From positions 124,001 through 188,000 of the forward strand of contig NZ_VIQT01000010.1 of assembly GCF_010206195.1 (NCBI RefSeq): 64,000 bases of DNA, written 5' to 3'. This DNA is from Anaerotruncus colihominis (GTDB lineage: Bacteria; Bacillota; Clostridia; Oscillospirales; Ruminococcaceae). Numbering within the stretch: position 1 is the stretch's first letter; each line of letters begins with the position of its first letter. This document shows, one piece after another, positions 32,918 to 40,741 of the stretch. A program made the position numbers and the translations under genes. The notes under the pieces are model-generated. The model did not search any database. It was given only the letters and a program-made list of their open reading frames with translations, and was not told the origin of the DNA.

Positions 32918-33664
32918 TTATTTCGCCTCCTGTAAATATCCAATTGCACAAAGCTCCGGCTTTGCATAGGTTTCAAGTCCGACAACAATGAGCACGGTGA
33001 TAATCCCCTCAATAATTGCCAGCGGAACCTGTGTCGGCGCGAATACAAGCAAAAACTTGCCAAAAGCGGCGCCCGCCGTCGTGTCCGCGTGATGGGCCAA
33101 AGCCATCTGACCTGCTGTCACACAATATGTAAATAAATCTCCCAAGGTAGCCGCGAGAAAGATTCCGGCCTTTTTGTTTACATTTAATTTTTTGCAAAGC
33201 ATATAAATTCCAAAAGAAACAAACGGGCCGGCAATTGCCATGGAAAATGTATTTGCTCCGATTGTGGTTAAGCCGCCGTGCGCCAATAGAATCGCCTGAA
33301 ACAGCAACACAATCAGCCCCAAAATGGAAACAGCAACAGGTCCAAACAGGATCGCGCCAAGACCTGTCCCCGTCATATGGGAGCAGCTGCCCGTCACAGA
33401 TGGGATTTTCAGAGAGGAAATTACAAAGATGAAAGCGCCCGACATTGCCAGAAGCGTCATAAGATTTCTATGCTCATGCAGTGTTTTTTGAATGGACAAA
33501 AATCCTGCAATCAGAAATGGGATACATAAAACGCCCCATGAAATACAATACCCAGCTGGCAAATACCCCTCCATAATATGCATGGCATTGACTGCGGGGG
33601 TGATACCAAATACAAGCGCAAAGGCGCTTGCCCATACAATCAGCTTCCTTTGTTTTTGACTCAT
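32918..33664 (-). CDS. cbiM: cobalt transport protein CbiM
   Basis: 248 residues. A signal-like first helix ends just before 'MHIMEGYLP', the metal-binding N-terminus of mature CbiM proteins (His at the second position). Further conserved pieces are 'SVTGSCSHMTGTGLGAILFG' and 'ILLAHGGLTTIGANTFSMAI'. CbiM is the substrate-specific component that binds Co2+. It is the first gene after the riboswitch. Confidence 0.93.
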   Translation of the reverse strand: MSQKQRKLIVWASAFALVFGITPAVNAMHIMEGYLPAGYCISWGVLCIPFLIAGFLSIQKTLHEHRNLMTLLAMSGAFIFVISSLKIPSVTGSCSHMTGTGLGAILFGPVAVSILGLIVLLFQAILLAHGGLTTIGANTFSMAIAGPFVSFGIYMLCKKLNVNKKAGIFLAATLGDLFTYCVTAGQMALAHHADTTAGAAFGKFLLVFAPTQVPLAIIEGIITVLIVVGLETYAKPELCAIGYLQEAK

Positions 33665-33700
33665 CTTTTTTTGTCTCCCTTCCCATTTCTCAGATAATGT

Positions 33701-33727
33701 AAAAAGCCTGTCAGATCACTGACAGGC
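33701..33727 (-). terminator. intrinsic terminator between riboswitch and cbiM
   Basis: Minus strand GCCTGTCA-GTGATC-TGACAGGC followed by TTTTT. Placed downstream of the cobalamin aptamer and before the coding region, it is the probable expression platform for transcription attenuation. Confidence 0.8.
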
Positions 33728-33807
33728 CAACAAAACAGGATGACTATCGTAAGCCAACCTGCTTCCACACACGGCCATCGTTCGTAACCTGTGCCAATCA
33801 CATATAC

Positions 33808-33960
33808 AAGGCAGGTCTTCTGACTTGGGCTTCATCACTGCATTTCGCCTTCCCGGTTTTACCAGTGGCGCGAGCAAATGCAATTCTTCCCTTACAGCGG
33901 CGTGACCGTGTGAGATTTTCACTCATCTTTCCTATTCTCCTGCGTTAAGCAGGCACCCTG
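33808..33960 (-). ncRNA. cobalamin riboswitch
   Basis: On the minus strand the conserved elements occur in order: GGTGCC start (33957-33952), GAGTGAAAATCTC, CGGTCACGCCGCTGTAA, GCCACTGG, GGGAAGGCG, GATGAAGCCCAAGTCAG and AAGACCTGCC. This is the AdoCbl-type class. It is followed by a terminator and then cbiMNQO, so adenosylcobalamin should turn cobalt uptake off. Confidence 0.93.
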
Positions 33961-33979
33961 CATATTGAATTCTGGAATA

Positions 33980-34008
33980 AGTATATCAATGTGGAAAAGG
34001 TTTGTCAA
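33980..34008 (-). promoter_or_regulatory. consensus sigma-A promoter for the riboswitch transcript
   Basis: Minus strand: TTGACA (34008-34003), 17-bp spacer, TATACT (33985-33980). Transcription would begin a few bases before the GGTGCC of the riboswitch. It overlaps the 3' end of the anti-sigma gene. Confidence 0.75.
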
Positions 34009-34765
34009 TACAGAATTTACTATCTTCCATGTTTCTGCATCCCCCATATTGATCGTGGCCTTTATTATGACAACGCCCTTTATTTTTCATATCCGAAGGA
34101 CAGGCCTCGATCGATTCATACTGCGAAAGCAAGTCGCGCATCTGGCGCATGGTCATATTATGGCAAGCTTCCGGCGTAATTGATTGGTCATATTGGGCCA
34201 AGCGTAAATACATCTCATATTTTCCTAAAGAAAGCCCACATGCATGAGCGGCCGAAACGTCCTCCAAGTTTGTTCTCCTGCATGTTCCCCCATACTGTGT
34301 TGCCACGACGCTGTTTTCCAACCCTAAAAGCAGTTCATCTGCACGTGGAGAAGCAACCGTAACCATCAACGCAGCGTCATGAGCCAAGTAGGCTTGCAGC
34401 CTGTCGCTTTCCACCAACCGCTCCACTGCCTCCAAATAATTTTTCCCAGTCAAATCAAGGTCCATCAAAAGCATGCGCCCATCTGCATTTTTCCCCTCCG
34501 CCGCGGTTACGCGGTCGAGCTGGTTCAACGTCAACTCGATAGATGGATTGATATCCACACTGATATAGGAAACCGGCGCGGTAAACACATACCAGTTTCC
34601 AATTCCCAAGCAAAGAAACAGCCCGCATACAATAGTCAGACGCCTGACCGCTTTGGAACGGTATTTTTTCTTTTGATTGCACTGTGAAAAGCAAGCGGCA
34701 GCGGACCGTCTCATTTGATCTGTCGCATGAATTTGTGCAAACGCCTGACCAATCCGCTTATCCAA
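33986..34765 (-). CDS. RsgI-like anti-sigma factor
   Basis: About 259 residues. A cytosolic N-terminal part of about 50 residues ('KRIGQAFAQIHATDQMRRSA'), one membrane helix ('LTIVCGLFLCLGIGNWYVF') and then 'YISVDINPSIELTLNQLDRV', the hallmark of the RsgI extracellular domain. The tail is His/Cys-rich ('MKNKGRCHNKGHDQYGG'), perhaps metal binding. The start is probably TTG 34765, since GGAGGTG lies eight bases upstream; it overlaps the stop of the sigma factor gene. Such proteins hold a partner sigma factor inactive until an outside signal triggers cleavage. Confidence 0.82.
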   Translation of the reverse strand: MDKRIGQAFAQIHATDQMRRSAAACFSQCNQKKKYRSKAVRRLTIVCGLFLCLGIGNWYVFTAPVSYISVDINPSIELTLNQLDRVTAAEGKNADGRMLLMDLDLTGKNYLEAVERLVESDRLQAYLAHDAALMVTVASPRADELLLGLENSVVATQYGGTCRRTNLEDVSAAHACGLSLGKYEMYLRLAQYDQSITPEACHNMTMRQMRDLLSQYESIEACPSDMKNKGRCHNKGHDQYGGCRNMEDSKFCIDKPFPH

Positions 34766-35240
34766 CCACGTCACCTCCAAGCTCCTGCCTGAGCAATTCC
34801 CTTCCCCTTGATAGAAGGGTGTACACGGTGTTCTCTTTTTTCTTTAGAATGCTTGCGACCTCACGGACATTGTACCCTTCATAGTAATACAGATAAATTA
34901 CATCCTTATATTTTTCCGGCAATGCCAGCACCGCTTCCAGCGTCTCATATTGTTCTGGCGAAACGCTTGCGGCTTCCTCGGACAATACCTCCAGCGGCAC
35001 CGTCCTGCGATGGAACAGGCTTTTTAAAAAGTCTTTACAAGCGTTCACTGTCACTCTGATCAGCCATGCTTTTTCATGCTCCACACTTTCAAATACAACG
35101 CCACAAAGGACGTATTTCAGAAAAACCTCCTGAAATACGTCCTCAGTATCCGCATGATTTTTCAAATGCAGGAGGCAAATCCTGCGAATCATGTCTGAAT
35201 ATAATTCTATTGCACGACTTGTCTCCTGCTCTGTGCGCAT
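34758..35240 (-). CDS. ECF-type RNA polymerase sigma factor
   Basis: 160 residues. Region 2 reads 'YSDMIRRICLLHLKNHADTE' with 'DVFQEVFLKYV', and region 4 'LPEKYKDVIYLYYYEGYNVR' with 'EVASILKKKENTVYTLLSRG'. ATG 35240 has GGGGG upstream; the longer frame to 35372 has no support. Translationally coupled to the RsgI-like anti-sigma factor. Confidence 0.88.
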   Translation of the reverse strand: MRTEQETSRAIELYSDMIRRICLLHLKNHADTEDVFQEVFLKYVLCGVVFESVEHEKAWLIRVTVNACKDFLKSLFHRRTVPLEVLSEEAASVSPEQYETLEAVLALPEKYKDVIYLYYYEGYNVREVASILKKKENTVYTLLSRGRELLRQELGGDVVG

Positions 35241-35268
35241 ATGGCCCCCTGTTGTTTGTCGACCGCTG

Positions 35269-35601
35269 TCAGTTGAATCTGCCTCTCCACCTACAGCCGC
35301 CTCTAACAGCTGCTCTGCCGCCGCATCCCAAGCCTTCCCCGGCGAAATCACAGACGCCGTCCCCGTCTTCATCTATAAAACTGCCGCATCCCAAACCTTC
35401 CCCAACGAAATCGCAGACGCCGTCCCCGTCTTCGTCAACAAAGCAGCCGTTCACACAGGCGTTTGCGGCACTTGACTTTGTATAGCAGGTCTGCCAATAG
35501 CAGCTGCGCCGAACAGATGGAGTATTTTCAGCCGCAAAGGCTGGTACTGTCAACCCAAGCATGGAAAAGCACACCACCACGCAAGCCAATAATCTCTTCA
35601 T
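35269..35601 (-). CDS. small secreted protein with DEDGDGVCD repeats
   Basis: 110 residues. Signal peptide with cleavage after 'TVPAFA'. The mature chain contains two 19-residue tandem repeats built around 'FVDEDGDGVCDFVGEGLGC' and 'FIDEDGDGVCDFAGEGLGC'; the DxDGDG core is an EF-hand-like calcium loop and each unit has two cysteines. The DNA repeats are 57 bp. AGGAGG precedes ATG 35601. It lies just upstream of the ECF sigma factor, so it may be part of, or sensed by, that system. Function unknown. Confidence 0.75.
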   Translation of the reverse strand: MKRLLACVVVCFSMLGLTVPAFAAENTPSVRRSCYWQTCYTKSSAANACVNGCFVDEDGDGVCDFVGEGLGCGSFIDEDGDGVCDFAGEGLGCGGRAAVRGGCRWRGRFN

Positions 35602-35811
35602 GGTTAAATACCTCCTGATCAAAATTGGAATTCACTTATTATACGACGCAGCCAGGTAAATCCTTGCATTGAATGGAAAAATTTTTATTTGGTATTTTCT
35701 CTATAGTAGCACACCGTTTTTCAAACTCAAGATACAACGCATAAATTCCCTCATTTCGAACGCCGGCGCAAGCTCATACTTTTATGTCCGCTATGCAGCC
35801 ATTGTTTGATG

Positions 35812-36147
35812 TGCTATAATAACCGCAAAGCGGTTATTATACACCTTATGGCCAGGGCGATACGCGGGCGCGGCCCGCTGCCGCCCCGATGGCCAATTAT
35901 ACCATGCCGCTTCGCGGACATGGTATAATAACCGCAGCGTGGTTATTATACCGGCTTATGCCCAACGGCTCGCCGCTTACGCGGCAACCGCCTTTTGATG
36001 GGCAATTATACCATGCCGCTTCGCGGACATGGTATAATAACCGCAGCGCGGTTATTATACACCTTATGGCCAGGGCGATACGCGGGCGCGGCCCGCTGCC
36101 GCCCCGATGGCCAATTATACCACGCCGCTTCGCGGACATGGTATAAT
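35812..36147. repeat. three tandem 109-bp units of nested palindromes
   Basis: The unit boundary 'TATAATAACCGC' type sequence recurs with TGGTATAAT at 35921, 36030 and 36139 (109 bp apart), and a matching CTATAAT at about 35815. Each unit ends with ATTATACCATG-CCGCTTCGCGGA-CATGGTATAAT, and between units there is AATAACCGC/GCGGTTATT. Units 1 and 3 are nearly identical; unit 2 differs in the middle. The central stem is TGGCCA/TGGCCA in units 1 and 3 but TGCCCA/TGGGCA in unit 2, a paired change that keeps pairing. Not coding. It fills the gap between the sigma operon and the next plus-strand genes. Confidence 0.8.
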
Positions 36148-36161
36148 AATCATAAAATGAT

Positions 36162-36434
36162 TTGGGGGCGGCTGCAATCAGTTCCTTTGACAATTGGTTT
36201 GATCGTGAGAGCGGTTATGCGCCGCATATTGTCACAAGGCGTATGCTGCTAAAAGCATGTGCCTGCGGCGGTATGCCCATCCAGGATGGACGTACCGCCA
36301 TGGTCGCCGGTGTTTGCGGACAGACGCGGCTGCCTGTCTGTCCGTGTCCCGTCTGCCACAGACTGTATGCGCGGCTTGACGGCGGATTTTTGCCGCTGGA
36401 CAATCCTTTGAAATTTCGTATCGCCCTGCCCTGA
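36162..36434 (+). CDS. doubtful small Cys-rich ORF
   Basis: 90 residues from a TTG, or 64 from an internal ATG at 36243. It contains 'CACGGMPIQDGRTAMVAG' and 'PVCPCPVCHRLYARLDGGF', a zinc-ribbon-like set of cysteines. No ribosome site is convincing and it directly follows the 109-bp repeats. It may be a remnant or chance frame. Confidence 0.3.
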   Translation: MGAAAISSFDNWFDRESGYAPHIVTRRMLLKACACGGMPIQDGRTAMVAGVCGQTRLPVCPCPVCHRLYARLDGGFLPLDNPLKFRIALP

Positions 36435-36542
36435 CAGGATATATCTGGAATCTACAAAATAGTTGTTAAAAATTCGTTTAATCAGCTCATTTACAAAATG
36501 TATCCTTTTCAGTATAATAATGTAAAAAATGAGGTTATTATA

Positions 36543-37538
36543 ATGAAAGGGTTTTTATTCAAATTGATGGCACTCGTGGCAATCATTTCTTTAATTGTGA
36601 TGCCTGTTTATGCTGATCATTCTGCCGACAATGACGTTTTAGGAACTGATGATGAGGATGAAAGCGCCTTTTCCGATTCTTATTCAATGGATGTTCGTGA
36701 AGTAAACATTGATACTGGCGAAGTGAGCGAATTTTCTATCGATGTACCTGAACCTCAGATACAGCCGCTTTCCGATGAAGAATCACCTTGGGAACAAATT
36801 GTCCGCTTGGCTGGCGCAGAAGGAAAGCATCCTATGGAATATCTGGCTGATTTGCAGGCCGATATGCCAACCCCCGCCTATGATTTTACTGGTACAAAAA
36901 CACGAGTCAAAGATACTACCATATCCCCCTATGATGGGATCGTGTATTTGGGATTAACCTACAGTAACAGCAATTTTGAATATACCGGGACAGGCGTATG
37001 GATTGCCAGCAATAAAATATTGACTTGCGCCCATAATTTGGAACCTATCGGCGGAGGAGCATCCATTTCCAAATTGAAAGTTATTACAGGCAGAAATGGG
37101 GCTGCTTCTACTTGCGTGAGCACAGGTTCAGGTTCCATGACCTATCGTGTTCCTGCTTCATGGGGGAAAAACGGCAGTTTTCCCGCCGGAGACGATTATT
37201 GTATTATAACGGTCGAAAAGCCAGGAAAGCACGGCACGTTTTCTTTAAATTCTTCCCTGTCTTCTTCAAAGACTTATACGCTTTGCGGATATGAATATAT
37301 ATCCGGGAACAATCGCTATCAGACTAAAGACAGCGGCTCTGTTTCAGTAAAGAGCGGAAGCAACTCAAAGCAATTAACATACAAAATTTATGGCGGTCCG
37401 GGGCAGAGCGGCGCACCCATTTATAACGGTACTTCCGTCGTTGGAATTCATGCATATGAGATTCAAAATTCCAGCGGTGAATATACAAGCAACAGCGGTA
37501 CAAAAATAACTCCAACTGTTATCAGCTTTGCAAAATAA
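36543..37538 (+). CDS. secreted V8-like serine protease
   Basis: 331 residues. Signal peptide ending near 'VMPVYA', an acidic propeptide to about residue 110, then a trypsin-fold domain with the triad His in 'LTCAHNLEPIG', Asp in 'AGDDYCIITVEK' and Ser in 'GGPGQSGAPIYNG'. The 'GQSGAPI' form is typical of glutamyl endopeptidase (V8) relatives. The propeptide must probably be removed for activity. ATG 36543 has GAGG upstream. AT-richer than the flanking genes. Confidence 0.85.
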   Translation: MKGFLFKLMALVAIISLIVMPVYADHSADNDVLGTDDEDESAFSDSYSMDVREVNIDTGEVSEFSIDVPEPQIQPLSDEESPWEQIVRLAGAEGKHPMEYLADLQADMPTPAYDFTGTKTRVKDTTISPYDGIVYLGLTYSNSNFEYTGTGVWIASNKILTCAHNLEPIGGGASISKLKVITGRNGAASTCVSTGSGSMTYRVPASWGKNGSFPAGDDYCIITVEKPGKHGTFSLNSSLSSSKTYTLCGYEYISGNNRYQTKDSGSVSVKSGSNSKQLTYKIYGGPGQSGAPIYNGTSVVGIHAYEIQNSSGEYTSNSGTKITPTVISFAK

Positions 37539-37610
37539 TGCTTTATATAATAAAAAATCCAAGTTGGAGCGGAAGAACTTTATTTCGCTCCAGCCCATGG
37601 TGGTGAACTT

Positions 37611-38621
37611 ATGAAAGGCAGGTTGATTTGTATATTATCTGCCGCCGCCATATTGTACGGCTGTGGATTTTCCGGAGCCTATGGCGGCAATATACCCGCA
37701 GGTATGTCATCCACTGGACAAATAATGCTGTCCAGCGATCCGTCCGGTTCCGTTGCTATTCATTCATCATCTGTATCTTCCACAGCAGAGCAATCCTCCG
37801 CTGCAAAATTTTATTCTTCTACGGGGGAGTTGTCCATACCCGTTTCCTCCGGCGGCTCTGCCATAGCGGCGGCGTCTTCGGCCGTTTCCAATGGCAAAAA
37901 GGAAAAATATCCCATTACATTTCAAATCCGCGACCCAAAGGGCCGGCCGCTCATCAACGCAAACGTCAGCCTGTCGCAATATACGGACCATGGGCTGGAA
38001 AGCGTATTTCAGAGTAATTTTTCCAAAACAAAATCCGATGGAATATTTATGCTCCCGGGGCTGTTCGAAAGCGGGGCCTATCAGGCGCGCGTCACCCTGC
38101 GGTCAGATTATGGGCAAGCGATTGCTGAAGAGTTTGATATCCTTCTGCCGGGAGATGACATGGGAGTTTTCAACCTGTACTTAAAAAGCAGGATTGAAAG
38201 CCCTCCCGAGGAGGAGCGTCCGACGCATGTAAATCTGGTTGTGAAGGACGAAGCGGGTAATCCGATCCCTGATCTGTGGCTGTTTGTCACCGACGAGCCT
38301 GTTATTCTGGAAGACGGATCCATCCCCTCTATTGGAGGCCCTGCTTATAACTACTGGGGATTTACAGATCAAAACGGCACCCTTATCCGGTGGAACGCAG
38401 ATGTGTGGAATACCAATACCATTCCACTTAAATCCACATGCGAAGTATATAAAGGGGTAGAACCTGTTGATATTTCATCCATGGAAAAGTTTAAAATGGG
38501 TAAATTCGGATATGAAATCCCTGATTTAGGGACGAAAATCGGAGAATTTTATTATGAAGTTCCCGATTTTGACCATTCTTATGAATACACATTCGTTCTA
38601 TCCGGTTATACAATCGATTGA
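37611..38621 (+). CDS. lipoprotein with a carboxypeptidase-regulatory-like (Ig-like) domain
   Basis: 336 residues. Lipobox ILYGC, Ser-rich linker to about residue 100, then 'ITFQIRDPKGRPLINANVSL' with 'KSDGIFMLPGLFESGAYQAR', the strand pattern of CnaB/carboxypeptidase regulatory-like domains, followed by a second similar region starting 'VNLVVKDEAGNPIPDLWLFV'. Such domains form surface stalks. It follows the protease by 73 bp and may be cotranscribed. Function not known. Confidence 0.7.
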   Translation: MKGRLICILSAAAILYGCGFSGAYGGNIPAGMSSTGQIMLSSDPSGSVAIHSSSVSSTAEQSSAAKFYSSTGELSIPVSSGGSAIAAASSAVSNGKKEKYPITFQIRDPKGRPLINANVSLSQYTDHGLESVFQSNFSKTKSDGIFMLPGLFESGAYQARVTLRSDYGQAIAEEFDILLPGDDMGVFNLYLKSRIESPPEEERPTHVNLVVKDEAGNPIPDLWLFVTDEPVILEDGSIPSIGGPAYNYWGFTDQNGTLIRWNADVWNTNTIPLKSTCEVYKGVEPVDISSMEKFKMGKFGYEIPDLGTKIGEFYYEVPDFDHSYEYTFVLSGYTID

Positions 38622-38645
38622 AAAAATTTTTTCGCAGGCTTTATG

Positions 38646-38680
38646 GCGCGCCTTTTGGTTGGAAGGGCGCGCTTCTTTAT
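38646..38680 (+). terminator. terminator after the lipoprotein gene
   Basis: GCGCGCC and GGCGCGC separated by 13 bases, then TTCTTTATT. The stretch 38680-38975 contains no recognisable gene; it holds one more inverted repeat, TCCGCCGGAG/CTCCGGCGGA, near 38864-38893. Confidence 0.6.
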
Positions 38681-38976
38681 TGTCCGCGCAAAAAGCCGTC
38701 AAAACCGCGCCGCATGGGTCAAGCCGTACCAGTCGCCACTTTTGCCGCGGCGCATAGTATACAAATGTGAGCAACACTCAGCGGCGGCAGTATAAGGGTG
38801 GCGACAGCCTGCAAAACAGCCTGCGTATGACGACCTGCTGCTTTATATAGACCCCTCCGCCGGAGGGCAGCAGCTCTCCGGCGGAAAAGTCCTCCAATTC
38901 GGCCGGACTCCTACGTACATCGGCCGCTGCCTGTTTTTCAGGTATCCTGCTGCTTCACATAAACTGCTTCAGATGA

Positions 38977-39025
38977 AACAAAGTCCGGGACGGGCGCGTA
39001 TAACGCACCCGTCCTGGACTTTGTT
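38977..39025 (-). terminator. terminator of the spoIIA operon
   Basis: AACAAAGTCC.GGACGGG.GCG pairs with CGC.CCCGTCC.GGACTTTGTT with two mismatches around a short loop, just downstream of sigF on the minus strand, followed by TTTCATC. Confidence 0.8.
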
Positions 39026-39102
39026 CTCCTAATTTTCAGGTATGGGGCATCTTATCTGTAACAGACATCTGTATTCATTCCAACCACCCCGGCCTTTAAT
39101 CT

Positions 39103-39780
39103 CTAAATCAATTGCTGCCTCAGAATACTGAGAATCTTCTTTTCCCGGCGCGACACCTGCACCTGGGTCATTCCAAGGCGCGCCGCCGTCTGTACCTGCG
39201 TCATCCCGGAATAATAACGCAGCTCGATCAGGGCGCGATCCTTATCTTCCAGTTTTTCAACCACCTGATTCAGAGAGATCACATCGGCAAGCTGATCCTC
39301 TGGTGAATCAGCCGGCAAATCAATCTGTCCGCCACCATCCTCGTCGCTCTCTGTGAGGGACAGCGGCGGCGCGGCGGCGCAAAGCGCCTCGACAACCTGT
39401 TCCTCCGGCAGTTCCATCGCCTGCGCCAGCTCGCTGACGCTCGGCTCGCGTCCAAGCGCAAGCGCGAGCTGTTCGCGCATGCGTCCAATCCGCAGCGACA
39501 GCTCCTTGAGTGTACGGGACACCTTGACTGCGCCGCCATCGCGGAACAGCCGCCGCATCTCACCAAGAATCACCGGCACGGCATAGGTCGACAACTTGAC
39601 ACCACGCTGTGGATCAAACGCGTCGACCGCCTTGCAAAGCCCCATACAGCCTGCCTGGAACAAATCATCATATTCGATCCCGCGCCCTTTAAAACGGTGC
39701 GCACAGGAATGTACAAGCCCAATATTTTCAGATATCGTCTGTTCACGTCTGGTATCGACACATTCGATCACGGGGTTCAT
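39103..39780 (-). CDS. sigF: forespore sigma factor sigma-F
   Basis: 225 residues. SigF directs early forespore transcription. Region 2 is 'IEYDDLFQAGCMGLCKAVDA' with 'FDPQRGVKLSTYAVPVILGE', and region 4 'LIELRYYSGMTQVQTAARLG' with 'MTQVQVSRREKKILSILR'. Immediate coupling with spoIIAB (4-bp overlap) identifies it as SigF rather than SigG. Last gene of the operon. Confidence 0.94.
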   Translation of the reverse strand: MNPVIECVDTRREQTISENIGLVHSCAHRFKGRGIEYDDLFQAGCMGLCKAVDAFDPQRGVKLSTYAVPVILGEMRRLFRDGGAVKVSRTLKELSLRIGRMREQLALALGREPSVSELAQAMELPEEQVVEALCAAAPPLSLTESDEDGGGQIDLPADSPEDQLADVISLNQVVEKLEDKDRALIELRYYSGMTQVQTAARLGMTQVQVSRREKKILSILRQQLI

Positions 39781-40214
39781 GCCTCCTTGCTGCGAATGTC
39801 TCTTTCCAGAATCACCGTCGTCCCCTTTCCCTCCTTTGATGTCACTTTGACACGGTCCATGAGGCTTTGCATCACCGCAAAGCCAAGTCCCGCGCGCTCT
39901 TCCTCGGGAGCGGTCGTATACATTGGCTCCATCGCCTTTTTCACATCGGGAATGCCGCAGCCCTTATCACGAATTTTAATGGAAACACGGCTGTCCGGAA
40001 AAATATTCGCTGTTATGTATACGATCCCAAGCGTGTCCCGGTAAGCATGGACGATGCAGTTTGTCACCGCCTCACTGACGGCTGTCTTGATGTCGGAAAG
40101 CTCCTCAATCGTTGGATCAAGCTGCGCGATAAACGCCGCAACCGCTGTGCGGGAAAAGGCCTCGTTGACAGACCTGCCTTCAAACTGGAGCTTCATGGAG
40201 TTACATGCTTTCAT
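39777..40214 (-). CDS. spoIIAB: anti-sigma F factor SpoIIAB
   Basis: 145 residues. A GHKL-type serine kinase that binds sigma-F and phosphorylates SpoIIAA. The N-box is 'AVSEAVTNCIVHAYRDT', the G boxes are 'KDKGCGIPDVKKAMEP' (starting 'IRDKGCG') and 'ERAGLGFAVMQSL'. ATG 40214 has GGAGGGG six bases upstream and lies inside the end of spoIIAA; the shorter start at ATG 40196 is also possible. Confidence 0.94.
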   Translation of the reverse strand: MKACNSMKLQFEGRSVNEAFSRTAVAAFIAQLDPTIEELSDIKTAVSEAVTNCIVHAYRDTLGIVYITANIFPDSRVSIKIRDKGCGIPDVKKAMEPMYTTAPEEERAGLGFAVMQSLMDRVKVTSKEGKGTTVILERDIRSKEA

Positions 40215-40581
40215 TTTCGTCCCCTCCGGTCTTTTCTATATGTCCGGCCGTCACACGCCGTTCGGGCTTGTCCATCACCGACAGCCGATCCAGCCCGGCG
40301 AGCATCATCACCTTTTTCAGATGCCCCGCAATGTTGACGACCCGCAGCGAACCGCCTACCTCCTGCATCAGCTTATAGCGCCCCATAACAAGCCCTATCC
40401 CGGAAGAATCCATAAACGTTACATCGCGAAAATCAAGCTCCAGCGCGCGCGCCTGCGCTTTGAGCACTGCGCCGTCAATCGTCTCGCGCATTTCCCGCGC
40501 GTTGTGGTGGTCAATATCACCAATGATATGCGCCGTCACCAGCTCGTCCGTCAGATCGATTTGAACAGACATCGTTTTCAT
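40201..40581 (-). CDS. spoIIAA: anti-anti-sigma factor SpoIIAA
   Basis: 126 residues, a STAS domain. The phosphorylated serine is in 'DFRDVTFMDSSGIGLVMGRY', the canonical SpoIIAA site. When unphosphorylated it releases sigma-F from SpoIIAB. The start at ATG 40581 follows AAAGGA; ATG 40572 ('MSVQIDLTD') is the other choice. First gene of the operon. Confidence 0.93.
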   Translation of the reverse strand: MKTMSVQIDLTDELVTAHIIGDIDHHNAREMRETIDGAVLKAQARALELDFRDVTFMDSSGIGLVMGRYKLMQEVGGSLRVVNIAGHLKKVMMLAGLDRLSVMDKPERRVTAGHIEKTGGDENESM

Positions 40582-40670
40582 ACGTCCTTTCATCGCGCGC
40601 CGGGCATGGCGCGCGTGGTTCGGCAAAAGCCCAGGCTGCGCGCACCGCCAGCCACGGCCCGCACACCGGC

Positions 40671-40697
40671 AAAAAAGCCCTATCCATAGGATAGAGC
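40671..40697 (-). terminator. terminator of folC
   Basis: Minus strand GCTCTATCC-TAT-GGATAGGGC followed by TTTTTT, between folC and spoIIAA. Confidence 0.8.
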
Positions 40698-40741
40698 TTT
40701 TGGGGCAAAAAGGATGTCGAAGCATGACGTGCAAACATATT

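Noticed and set aside
35812-36147. A CRISPR array
   Set aside because: The 109-bp units are near-identical over their whole length and palindromic; there are no unique spacers or cas genes.
39867-40337. Plus-strand reading frames across the spoIIA operon
   Set aside because: They are antisense to spoIIAA/spoIIAB and resemble nothing known.
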